Source: an uncultured Campylobacter sp.
GTDB lineage: Bacteria > Campylobacterota > Campylobacteria > Campylobacterales > Campylobacteraceae
Assembly: GCF_938030785.1 (NCBI RefSeq)
Contig: NZ_CALHIK010000095.1
Location: 1-21,766, forward strand
DNA length: 21,766 bases
Reading direction: 5' to 3'
Shown: positions 15,282-21,766 of the stretch, piece by piece
Layout: each line of letters opens with the position of its first letter
Numbering within the stretch: the first letter of the stretch is position 1
Notes under the pieces: generated by a model
Told to the model about the DNA's origin: nothing
Databases searched by the model: none
What the model saw: only the letters and a program-made list of their open reading frames with translations
Translations under genes and position numbers: made by a program

Positions 15282-16527
15282 GCTGTTTTTCCCTCCGGCA
15301 AAAGACGGCGCGCTAGAGGAGGTAGCGGCAAAGATCCGCGCCGAATATGAAAGCGGCGAGATAGGCTACTACCGCCTGCCGCAGCAAGGCGCGGGCGTAA
15401 TAGCGCAGGCGAAGGAATTTTTTAGCGCGCGAAGCTACGATGCGATCGTGCTTTTGGGCATCGGCGGCTCCAGCGTGGGCGCACGGGCGCTTTATGAGAT
15501 GCTAGCGGGCAAAATCCGCAAAGATCTGCGCTTTGAAATTTTGGATAATCTCGACGGGCGCAGCGTAAACCGCGCGCTAGCGGGGCTAAATTTTGCTCGC
15601 ACGATCTTCATCGTATCGTCCAAATCGGGCGGCACGATCGAGACGATCTCGCTTTTTAAGGTAGTTTTGGACCGCTTCGGCGTGCGCGATCTAAAAAGCT
15701 TAGCGCGCAATTTCATCTTCATCACCGACGCAGGCTCGCCGCTGGATATCTTCGCGCGCGAGCACGGCGCTAGCGTCCTAAATACACCTCGCAACGTCGG
15801 CGGCCGCTTTAGCGTGCTAAGCGCGATGGGGCTCCTACCAGCGGTAGGGCTGGGGCTCGATGCGGATGCGCTGCTGAGCGGCGCGGAGGAAGCCAAAAAG
15901 GCGTATCTGGATGAAATTTTATCCGCAAACGGCGATGCGGCGCAGAATAAAATTTTACAAAAGGCCCACCACTACGCCACGCACAGAAGCGCGAAAATCA
16001 ACGTCCTTTTTAGCTACTGCGACGCGCTGCGCGGCTTCGGCGAGTGGTATGTGCAGCTCTGGGCGGAAAGCCTGGGCAAAAAGATCGGCTTTAGCCGCGA
16101 GGGGCTCACTCCTATCGGGCTTTCGGGCTCGCGCGATCAGCACAGCTTCCTTCAGCTCATCATGGACGGCATCAAGGACAAAACCGTAACCTTTCTAAAG
16201 ATCGCAGACACTGGGCTTTCGGACGCCGTGCCGCAGCTCAGCCTAGAGCCACTTCAGAGCTGCGACTTCGTAAACGGCATGCGACTGAGCGAAGTGCTAG
16301 GCTGCCAATGCGACGCTACGCTGCAAGCGATCAGTAACGAAGGTATCAGCGTCGATCTCATCGAGGTTTCGCGGCTGTGCGAACAGAGCGCGGGATTTTT
16401 GTTTTACTACTTCGAGCTGCTAACCAGCGCCACCGGAGCGATCTTAGGCGTCAATACCTACGATCAGCCGGGCGTCGAAGCGGGCAAGATAATCTTAAAA
16501 TCGATGATTTTAAAATCGAGGGGTTAA
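15268..16527 (+). CDS. pgi: glucose-6-phosphate isomerase
   Basis: Pgi interconverts glucose-6-phosphate and fructose-6-phosphate in the cytoplasm; in Campylobacter, which generally lacks full glycolysis, it serves gluconeogenesis and sugar-nucleotide supply with GalU. The 419-residue protein is short compared with the roughly 550 residues of E. coli Pgi but normal for this group. Phosphate-binding SIS motifs are GIGGSS (64-69) and SKSGGTIET (118-126), with GGRFSVLSAMGLLPA, the SRDQHSF segment and YDQPGVEAGK near the C-terminus (about 398-407), which holds the catalytic lysine. The last codons carry an in-frame duplication (ILKS twice, around 16492-16521). The ATG lies in the end of galU. Confidence 0.95.
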   Translation: MVKNELFFPPAKDGALEEVAAKIRAEYESGEIGYYRLPQQGAGVIAQAKEFFSARSYDAIVLLGIGGSSVGARALYEMLAGKIRKDLRFEILDNLDGRSVNRALAGLNFARTIFIVSSKSGGTIETISLFKVVLDRFGVRDLKSLARNFIFITDAGSPLDIFAREHGASVLNTPRNVGGRFSVLSAMGLLPAVGLGLDADALLSGAEEAKKAYLDEILSANGDAAQNKILQKAHHYATHRSAKINVLFSYCDALRGFGEWYVQLWAESLGKKIGFSREGLTPIGLSGSRDQHSFLQLIMDGIKDKTVTFLKIADTGLSDAVPQLSLEPLQSCDFVNGMRLSEVLGCQCDATLQAISNEGISVDLIEVSRLCEQSAGFLFYYFELLTSATGAILGVNTYDQPGVEAGKIILKSMILKSRG

Positions 16528-16734
16528 ATTTCAGTTTTATTTTGCGGGGTCGTGAAATTTCACCGCGTTCGATTTTGTTTAGGCTAAATTTTAGAATTTT
16601 AAAATTTACGCCACGGAATTTTGATTTCGCGCTACGAGCGTTTAGAATTTTGTCGCGAAATTTCACGGCAGAATTCCAAGATTGCACCGCGAGGCGTAAA
16701 AATTTTGCGACTTGCGGGCGCACAAGGAGATGAA

Positions 16735-17118
16735 ATGAAAATCAAAGGGATCGATCACTTCGTCCTAGTTACGGAGGATCTGCAAAAATGCGTGGAATTT
16801 TACGAAGGGATTTTGGGCTTAGAGCATGTTTGCGAGGGCGGTAAACACAGCCTGCGTTTCGGCTCTTCAAAGATCAATATCCACACCCGCGCGGGCGAGT
16901 TTAGCCCGTTTGCGGCGCGTCCTATCGTGGGCTCGGCGGACTTTTGCCTCATCTGCGAAGATCAAAGCGCGCAGCAGCTCAAAATGGAGCTTGAAAGCAA
17001 AGGGGCGCAAATAGAGCTCGGCGTCGTGCCCCGCACGGGCGCGCGTGGAGCTATGCAAAGCATCTATTTGCGCGATCCTGACGGCAATCTCGTAGAGCTC
17101 GGCGTATATGAAAAATAG
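16735..17118 (+). CDS. VOC-family (glyoxalase/dioxygenase fold) metalloprotein
   Basis: A 127-residue single vicinal-oxygen-chelate protein: two beta-alpha-beta-beta-beta modules (about 4-50 and 66-125). Likely metal ligands are His8 (GIDHFVL), His50 in the INIH strand and Glu121 (NLVELG). The GSADFC and IYLRDPDGNLVELGVY segments are typical of the widespread small VOC proteins whose substrate is unknown. The ATG at 16735 is preceded by AAGGAG at 16724-16729; an earlier in-frame ATG (16621) adds 38 residues from AT-rich spacer and is rejected. It lies 207 bp after pgi, probably with its own promoter, and converges on the broken membrane-protein gene. Confidence 0.85.
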   Translation: MKIKGIDHFVLVTEDLQKCVEFYEGILGLEHVCEGGKHSLRFGSSKINIHTRAGEFSPFAARPIVGSADFCLICEDQSAQQLKMELESKGAQIELGVVPRTGARGAMQSIYLRDPDGNLVELGVYEK

Positions 17119-17163
17119 CGAAGATTAGCGCGTAAATTTGAGGGCAAAATTCCAAGCGGAGCT

Positions 17164-18226
17164 TTAAAATTTAAATTTTCTAAATTTTACCTTTTTGCTA
17201 AATACCGACAAGGTGCGCGGGACGCTATCCAAATCTATATGCGTTTTGCGCATAAAATACTCTTTTAATTCCAGATACTCTTTTTCGCTATAAATCAAAA
17301 CATTTATAATTCTAAGATCGTCCGTTTCGCCGTATATCACAAGCCGGTCATAGACGCCTAAGCATCTGAAACTGCCATTTTTAAGATGCATCAATATACC
17401 CGCTCCGAATAGGCTAATTGCTATCATCGAAATTAGCGCGATCATCGCATGCATTCCGCGCATAACGTATGCGCCCAAAGGCCAAAGCGACAAAAACAGC
17501 ATTTCGGGTATGCTTATCCTCTGCTGCCGGTCCCAGCGCGGATCAAAACTAATCGCAACGGCGCCGATTTGTTCAAGCTTCAAAGATTTATAAGCTTTAT
17601 CTTCTTTGTAATATTTATATCCGAATCGTTAAATACGAAATAGACGCCCTTTTGTTGCTTTCGCCTGGTAAAAAACATTACCAAAGCGAAAGGGAGTAGT
17701 CTAAAATTTTTGGGCTCAATGGGGTTTACTACGGTAACGACCGAGATGAAGAATAAGCATCCTATAAGCGTAGCAATCGTGGAATATTTCATAGTCGTAA
17801 AAAGCATAGTCTTTTATGATTAGGATCTTTGTCGTAGTCTCTGGCTTTATAATTTTGCTGCAAAGAGCCGTTGTCATCCGATATAAAATTTTGCGGCTCT
17901 GCGTTATTTTCATAGGCAGAATTCTGATCCGCTTCGGCTTCTAAATTTAAAGCGTCAGGATCGGAATTTTTGGTTTCAGAATTTGAAGCTTCGGAATTTG
18001 AAGATTTATAATTCAAGAATTTAGAATTTGAGACTTCGGAATTCGGGGATTCAAAATTCAGGAATTCAGAATTCGAAACTTCAAAATTAGAGACTTCGGA
18101 ATTTTTGGTTTCAGAATTTGAGATTTTAAAATTTTTTCCGTTAAAATTTTGTTCCAAGCCCAGCTTCGGCTCTTGATGCCGCTTTTGTAGTAGCCTTTTT
18201 AATTCCTCAAGCCTGCCTTGATCCAT
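17164..18226 (-). pseudogene. frameshifted copy of the linker/multi-TM membrane protein family
   Basis: This stretch matches the gene at 20875-21766 end to end but is split over three frames. The first frame (MDQGRLEELKRLLQKR, then the Asn-Ser-Glu repeat linker) runs from 18226 and leaves register near 17819-17826, where it has 2 fewer bases than the intact copy. A second 2-nt loss falls near 17791-17806. A third shift near 17599-17605 moves into the last frame (17583-17164), ending in the shared FRKFKF. Translation in pieces recovers the TM segment before VNPIEPKNFRLLPF, the IGAVAISFD segment and the MHLKNGSF block. AAAGG precedes the ATG at 18226. Most likely a decaying gene; a set of overlapping small genes is less likely because the paralog is one chain. 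Function unknown. Confidence 0.8.
17954..18133 (-). repeat. twelve tandem 15-bp units encoding Asn-Ser/Phe-Glu-x-x pentapeptides
   Basis: Residues 32-91 of the broken protein are twelve consecutive five-residue units of the pattern N-[S/F/Y]-[E/K/D]-x-x, such as NSEVS, NFEVS, NSETK and NSKFL. At DNA level they are imperfect 15-bp repeats built around GAATTT/GAATTC. The same block begins in the partial paralog at the window end. The pattern is not that of classical pentapeptide-repeat proteins, which have a central Leu/Phe; it looks like a flexible polar linker able to change length by slippage or recombination. Confidence 0.8.
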
Positions 18227-18257
18227 TTTTGCTGCCTTTAAATTTTGGACGCGCCAT

Positions 18258-18263
18258 TTTATA
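18258..18263 (-). promoter_or_regulatory. possible -10 box of the broken membrane-protein gene
   Basis: TATAAA on the minus strand (within TATAAAAT), 31 bp upstream of the ATG at 18226. The decayed gene may still be transcribed. Confidence 0.4.
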
Positions 18264-18716
18264 CCCTCGCCGCTTAAAGCTCAGTAAATTTTACCGCGCG
18301 TCCGTCGCGCGCAGGCAAGCCCGACGAACCGAAACGATGCCGACGGATCAGGCGCCGCGAAACCGCCTTTTTGTACAAAGCTTTAAGCTGATCTGCGGGC
18401 CAAATTTCATCTCAAATCGCACAACCGCCTTCTGTGCCGGCGCTTGTCGCGTGAGATCACGCCCGAATAAGCATCATATCCGCCGCGGGCTGCACCGAGG
18501 CTTCGACGCCGTGCGGAAAAAAAGGCTCGGACGACAAAAGCCGCGCCTAGCCGTACAAATTTAGCGCGAGCTCGGCCGCTCAAGGCACTTGCAAATTTTA
18601 TCTATACTTTAGCGTCTGTTTGCAAGCTCGCACAGTCCTTGCGCAGTGCGCCGAAATGGGGTGTCGCCCAATCCGATACAAAATCTAAAACGCGCCAAAT
18701 CCGGACGATCTAGGCC
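18264..18716. other. about 450 bp without a supported gene
   Basis: GC-rich compared with other spacers here. A plus-strand reading frame at 18229-18564 is open but has a basic, Arg-rich, family-less translation, no plausible ribosome site, and runs from the leader of the opposite-strand gene, so I reject it. Minus-strand frames contain short protein-like runs broken by stops, so this could be the remains of a gene. I see no tRNA, no clear terminator for the receptor gene, and no repeat array. Confidence 0.5.
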
Positions 18717-20723
18717 TTAAAAATGCACCTTAAATTTCGCCCAAAAGCTTCTGCCCGGTTCATAAAGCCTCGTGCCGTTCGGGATAGTCTCGTAGCCTGC
18801 GATACCGCCGCCGTAGCCGCCTTTTGAGTTATGATAAGCATATTTGGCGTCGTTTAGGTTTTCCGCCGCTAGCAAAAATTGATAATTTTTATATTTGTAG
18901 CCCGCGCTTAGTCCCAGCGTCCAAAAGCTATCGCTCTTGCCAAGGTCCATACCGCCCACGTCGCCGTAGCCTTTTTGCGCGCGGTTTTGCGACGCGTTAG
19001 CGTAGAAGTCGGCTTTGACGAACCAGTCGGGCTTTTCTAAACCGGCGCTTAGTTTAAACGCTAGAGGTGAAACCTTAGGCAGCGCGTCGCCGTCTTTTAG
19101 GCCGCCCGCGTTTTTAGTCACCTTGCCGTAGACGTAGGATACTCCCGCCCCCAGCTTAAACATATCGGCTAGTAGCGTAGTGCCCTCTATCTCGCCGCCG
19201 TATAGCAAGGCGTCGGTATTAAAGGCGTCTGAGGACATGCCCATAGGATTATATTTTAGCATGATATAATCATCCATCTTTGAGACGAAGAAATTTGCGT
19301 TTAGTTCGTAGTTTTTATCTTTTAGCACTGCGCCAAAATCCAGCTGCGTGTTTCTTTCTTTACGTAGCTCTAAGTTCGCGTCCTTGTTCGTTTCCCAGTG
19401 ATCAGGTAGTCTTTGTGCGTGCCCTAACCCAGCATAAAGCGTTAAATTTTGCAGATATTTTTCGTATCTAAAAAACCCTGAGAATAAATTTTCTTTCCTG
19501 CTCTTATGCGTTTTTAACAGTTTTCTCTCGCCCGCGTCCAGCCTAAGTCCGCCAAAAAGCCCGTAGTCGTTTTCTAGGACGTATTCGTTTTGAGTATAGA
19601 TCGTTTTATACGTTACCTTGCGCTCTTTTACGTGCGGCTTTGATACAGCTGCGTCCATTTCGGCTTTAGATACGCCGGCTCCGCCCGTTCCGGCGCCTCG
19701 CCACTTAAATACATCCTCAGAGTACCCAGCGCCAAGATAGCTTGTTAAATTGTCGAAATTTAGCTCGCCTTCTAGCTTAAAGCCGTACATATCGCGTATC
19801 GGGTGGCTGATGCTATATCCCTTGCCAGGCCCCATGCCTGGCACCACCGGACGCATGGTGAAGTTGTCCATTATATGGTCGATCTGATGATAGTACGAAC
19901 TTAGCCTGATTTTGTGCTCGCCGACGTCTTGTTCAAATTTGAGTCCGAAAGACTTACGGTCAAACTGCACGCCGTCCCTCATCCTGTCCGCATACGCCGC
20001 TTTGCCCTCGCCCAGGTCCGTGCTAAGCTGAATGGCGGTAGAATCGGTAGGCGTGATCGTGCCCACGAGCGAGACGCTGTCGCGTTTATAGTGCGTATGC
20101 ATTTTCTGTCCGCCGCCGCTTTTATAGTCGCCGCTCTCGTAATGTCCGCCCGAGATCTGCAAGCTGCCCCATTCATTGCCCACGACGGCGTCGGCTACGG
20201 TTTCGAAGCGTCTAAAGCTTCCGCCTAGCACGCTAAAATTCCCGCCGAATTGCGTTTTATCTAGTCTTAAAATATCTCGATCGAAGAAAATACCGCCGCT
20301 GATGAGCGCTCCATATCTGACGTCCTGCGGACCTTTGACGATGCGCACGGAGTTGTAGTTTTGCGCCGAGATGTAGGTGATGGGCGTATCCATACGCATG
20401 CCGCAGCCGCCGTTTAGCGTGCTGCCGTCGATGAGCACGGGCAGTCTGGACGCCGTCTGCGAGCGGTAATAAACCTCGCTGCCGCCTCCGCCCTTGCGCT
20501 CCATCGAAAAGCCGCTTAAGTTCAAAAGCGATTTTGCGATGTCGCCGTTTTCTAAAATAGTGTCTTTACCTGCGATCTCCACCTTCGTGGGCTCTTGCAA
20601 GATAGATTTTTTAAAATTCGACGATACGATTATCGTGCCTAAATTTACGTCCTTGCTCGCAGTATCGTCTGCGCTCAAGGCGCCGCATAGCAAAACCCCC
20701 GCCACAACGTAAGATAACTTCAT
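18717..20723 (-). CDS. TonB-dependent outer-membrane copper receptor, NosA/OprC type
   Basis: A 668-residue outer-membrane transporter. The signal peptide covers residues 1-18 (cleavage after LSA), a TonB-box-like VNLGTIIVSS lies at 26-35, the plug follows to about 150, then a 22-strand barrel ending in the aromatic terminus KFKVHF. The plug stretch GGCGMRMDTPITY and VRIVKGPQDVRYG is diagnostic of the TonB-copper subfamily. Cys107 and Met111 form the CxxxM site, and His283/Met285 (DHIMDN) the HxM site, the residues that bind copper in Pseudomonas OprC. It would take up copper across the outer membrane, perhaps for nitrous-oxide reductase or copper oxidases encoded elsewhere. AAAGGA precedes the ATG. 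It is transcribed alone, flanked by the two copies of the linker family. Confidence 0.88.
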   Translation of the reverse strand: MKLSYVVAGVLLCGALSADDTASKDVNLGTIIVSSNFKKSILQEPTKVEIAGKDTILENGDIAKSLLNLSGFSMERKGGGGSEVYYRSQTASRLPVLIDGSTLNGGCGMRMDTPITYISAQNYNSVRIVKGPQDVRYGALISGGIFFDRDILRLDKTQFGGNFSVLGGSFRRFETVADAVVGNEWGSLQISGGHYESGDYKSGGGQKMHTHYKRDSVSLVGTITPTDSTAIQLSTDLGEGKAAYADRMRDGVQFDRKSFGLKFEQDVGEHKIRLSSYYHQIDHIMDNFTMRPVVPGMGPGKGYSISHPIRDMYGFKLEGELNFDNLTSYLGAGYSEDVFKWRGAGTGGAGVSKAEMDAAVSKPHVKERKVTYKTIYTQNEYVLENDYGLFGGLRLDAGERKLLKTHKSRKENLFSGFFRYEKYLQNLTLYAGLGHAQRLPDHWETNKDANLELRKERNTQLDFGAVLKDKNYELNANFFVSKMDDYIMLKYNPMGMSSDAFNTDALLYGGEIEGTTLLADMFKLGAGVSYVYGKVTKNAGGLKDGDALPKVSPLAFKLSAGLEKPDWFVKADFYANASQNRAQKGYGDVGGMDLGKSDSFWTLGLSAGYKYKNYQFLLAAENLNDAKYAYHNSKGGYGGGIAGYETIPNGTRLYEPGRSFWAKFKVHF

Positions 20724-20740
20724 TTTTGATCCTTTGGATA

Positions 20741-20772
20741 TTGTGATAAACGATTGCGAAATTTAATCACAA
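20741..20772. promoter_or_regulatory. inverted repeat in the copper-receptor leader, possible operator
   Basis: Perfect 7-bp arms TTGTGAT (20741-20747) and ATCACAA (20766-20772) separated by 18 bp, between a candidate -10 (20784-20789) and the ribosome site. The half-sites resemble CRP/FNR-type TGTGA/TCACA, but the spacing is too wide for a standard site. A repressor bound here would block transcription start or early elongation, fitting a metal-responsive gene. Confidence 0.4.
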
Positions 20773-20783
20773 AAAATATCAAA

Positions 20784-20789
20784 TTTATA
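20784..20789 (-). promoter_or_regulatory. possible -10 box of the copper receptor
   Basis: TATAAA on the minus strand, 60 bp upstream of the ATG at 20723, in a long AT-rich tract. This would place the transcription start just upstream of the inverted repeat at 20741-20772. Confidence 0.35.
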
Positions 20790-20874
20790 TTAATATTTTA
20801 AAAAGTTAAAATTTTACGCCGTAAATCCCAAGCCGAAGGGCGCTTCGGAAAAATATATAGCGATCCTTTAATCG

Positions 20875-21766
20875 CTAGAATTTAAATTTCCTAAATTCTA
20901 TCTTTTTGTTGAAAATCGACATCGTGCATTGAAGATTGCTTATATCTTTTTGCATCGTCTGCATGAAATAATCGCGTAGCTGCACATACTCCTCTTTATC
21001 CACCATTAAAATATTTAGTATCTCGACCTCGGCGTTTTCTTTATAAAGCACAAGCTGATCGTGAAGACCGAAAAAGCCGAGGCTGCCGTTGCGTAGGTGC
21101 ATAAGAGGCTTTGCTCCGAAAATCCCCGACGCGGCTAAAACAAAAAGACACAATACATTAGTTATATATTCACCAATTGTTACATCGTATGAGTTGGCGA
21201 CAAAAGCTAATAAAAGCCAAAGAAGCAGCGCTATTTTTATAAACCAATTTACCCTTTGTCGCATACTGTGTCTGCAATCAAAGCTAATCACCATTGCGCC
21301 TATGCTGTTTAGTTCGAAAATTTTGCGAATTTTGTTTTTATGATAATACAGAATTTTATCGTTTTTAAACTCAAAATACATACCGTCTTTATCGCGAATT
21401 ACGGTCAATAATGAAACCAATATAAATGGAAGCATTCGAAAGGTCTTAAGGCTAACGGGATTTACTATGGTAGCAAAAGTAAAAAATATAATAAATCCTA
21501 TCAGTAGCGCCGGAAATTGATAAATCATAAATTCATAATATGTATGGTCTTTGATGATTATCGGTTCTTTGTCGTAGTCTCTAGTTTTAGAATTCTGCGA
21601 TAAGGCGCCGCTATCATCGGATATAAAATTTTGCTGCTCTATGTTGTTTACACAGGCGGAATTCTGATCCGCTTCGGCTTCTAATTTTAAAGCGTCAGGA
21701 TCGGAATCTAGGGTTTCAGAATTTGAAGCTTCGGAATTTGAAGATTTATAATTCAAGAATTTAGAA
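20875..21766 (-). CDS. multi-TM membrane protein with repeat linker, unknown function, 5' end outside window
   Basis: Open from the window edge to 20875 (297 codons seen); the start lies beyond 21766, as judged from the paralog at 18226. The order is: end of the Asn-Ser-Glu linker, an acidic segment (SDPDALKLEAEADQNS), a TM hairpin or single TM (IYQFPALLIGFIIFFTFATI), a second hydrophobic segment after VNPVSLKTFRMLPF, a small polar module, IGAMVISFD, two further TM segments (IALLLWLLLAFVA; LCLFVLAASGIFG), and a cytoplasmic C-terminal module ending FRKFKF. The polar modules around the TM segments are arranged rather like small bacterial PH-like membrane proteins, but I cannot assign the family. 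The 3' two-thirds is AT-rich by eye. A relic copy lies 3.5 kb away. Confidence 0.75.
   Translation of the reverse strand, partial: SKFLNYKSSNSEASNSETLDSDPDALKLEAEADQNSACVNNIEQQNFISDDSGALSQNSKTRDYDKEPIIIKDHTYYEFMIYQFPALLIGFIIFFTFATIVNPVSLKTFRMLPFILVSLLTVIRDKDGMYFEFKNDKILYYHKNKIRKIFELNSIGAMVISFDCRHSMRQRVNWFIKIALLLWLLLAFVANSYDVTIGEYITNVLCLFVLAASGIFGAKPLMHLRNGSLGFFGLHDQLVLYKENAEVEILNILMVDKEEYVQLRDYFMQTMQKDISNLQCTMSIFNKKIEFRKFKF
21651..21766. repeat. 116-bp near-identical direct repeat shared with 17911-18026
   Basis: The two stretches are collinear without gaps and differ at 6 of 116 positions by my count, whereas the flanking parts of the two genes are much more diverged. It covers the linker and acidic segment of the membrane-protein family. 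This points to recent recombination or gene conversion in the linker region, or strong constraint there. Confidence 0.85.

Noticed and set aside
17716..17913. Small minus-strand frame within the broken membrane-protein gene
   Set aside because: It is a middle piece of the frameshifted gene in an intermediate register, not an independent gene.
18229..18564. Open plus-strand frame of 111 codons in the spacer before the copper receptor
   Set aside because: Arg-rich translation without family resemblance, no ribosome site, and it begins in the leader of the opposite-strand gene; GC-rich DNA gives such frames by chance.

Overview
The window looks like a chromosomal segment of a Campylobacter-type epsilonproteobacterium, probably one of the higher-GC oral/gut species. 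The basis is the accD-rlmH pair, the short RecO, the CetB-like PAS protein, the overlapping galU-pgi pair, and the AAATTT/AAAATTTT-rich spacers. The species is inference; I have no database comparison.

Layout. (1) 1-4084: housekeeping and small accessory genes: rlmH (cut by the window edge) and accD on the minus strand, divergent recO, a lone PAS redox-taxis protein, and a 12-TM MFS exporter. (2) 4252-9849: one plus-strand operon for a periplasm-facing molybdopterin sulfur-compound reductase (PsrA/PhsA, four-cluster ferredoxin PsrB, NrfD-type quinol subunit PsrC), with an OmpR-type response regulator and a histidine kinase at its end. It closes at a strong stem-loop. (3) 9945-12348: a minus-strand tandem array of three paralogous single-TM exported proteins of unknown function. 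Their leaders are nearly identical, and the most distal copy is broken by a 2-nt deletion. (4) 12488-14374: a coupled minus-strand set of yigZ, a HIT-like gene, and an orphan periplasmic Cache protein that stops before any signalling half. (5) 14445-17118: galU, pgi and a VOC-family gene on the plus strand. galU and yigZ appear to share one palindromic -10 element. (6) 17164-21766: two copies of an unrecognised multi-TM protein family with a variable Asn-Ser-Glu-x-x linker. One is broken by three frameshifts; the other is intact as far as seen but runs off the window. Between them lie about 450 bp of non-coding DNA and an outer-membrane TonB-dependent copper receptor (NosA/OprC type, with CxxxM and HxM motifs), which has an inverted repeat in its leader.

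How the parts relate. The reductase operon and its two-component pair form one respiratory unit. The copper receptor could supply copper-dependent respiratory enzymes encoded elsewhere. The two multicopy families (three-copy array and two-copy linker family) are AT-richer by eye, duplicated and partly decayed. They are the accessory and least understood part of the window, and the best place to look for an undescribed system.
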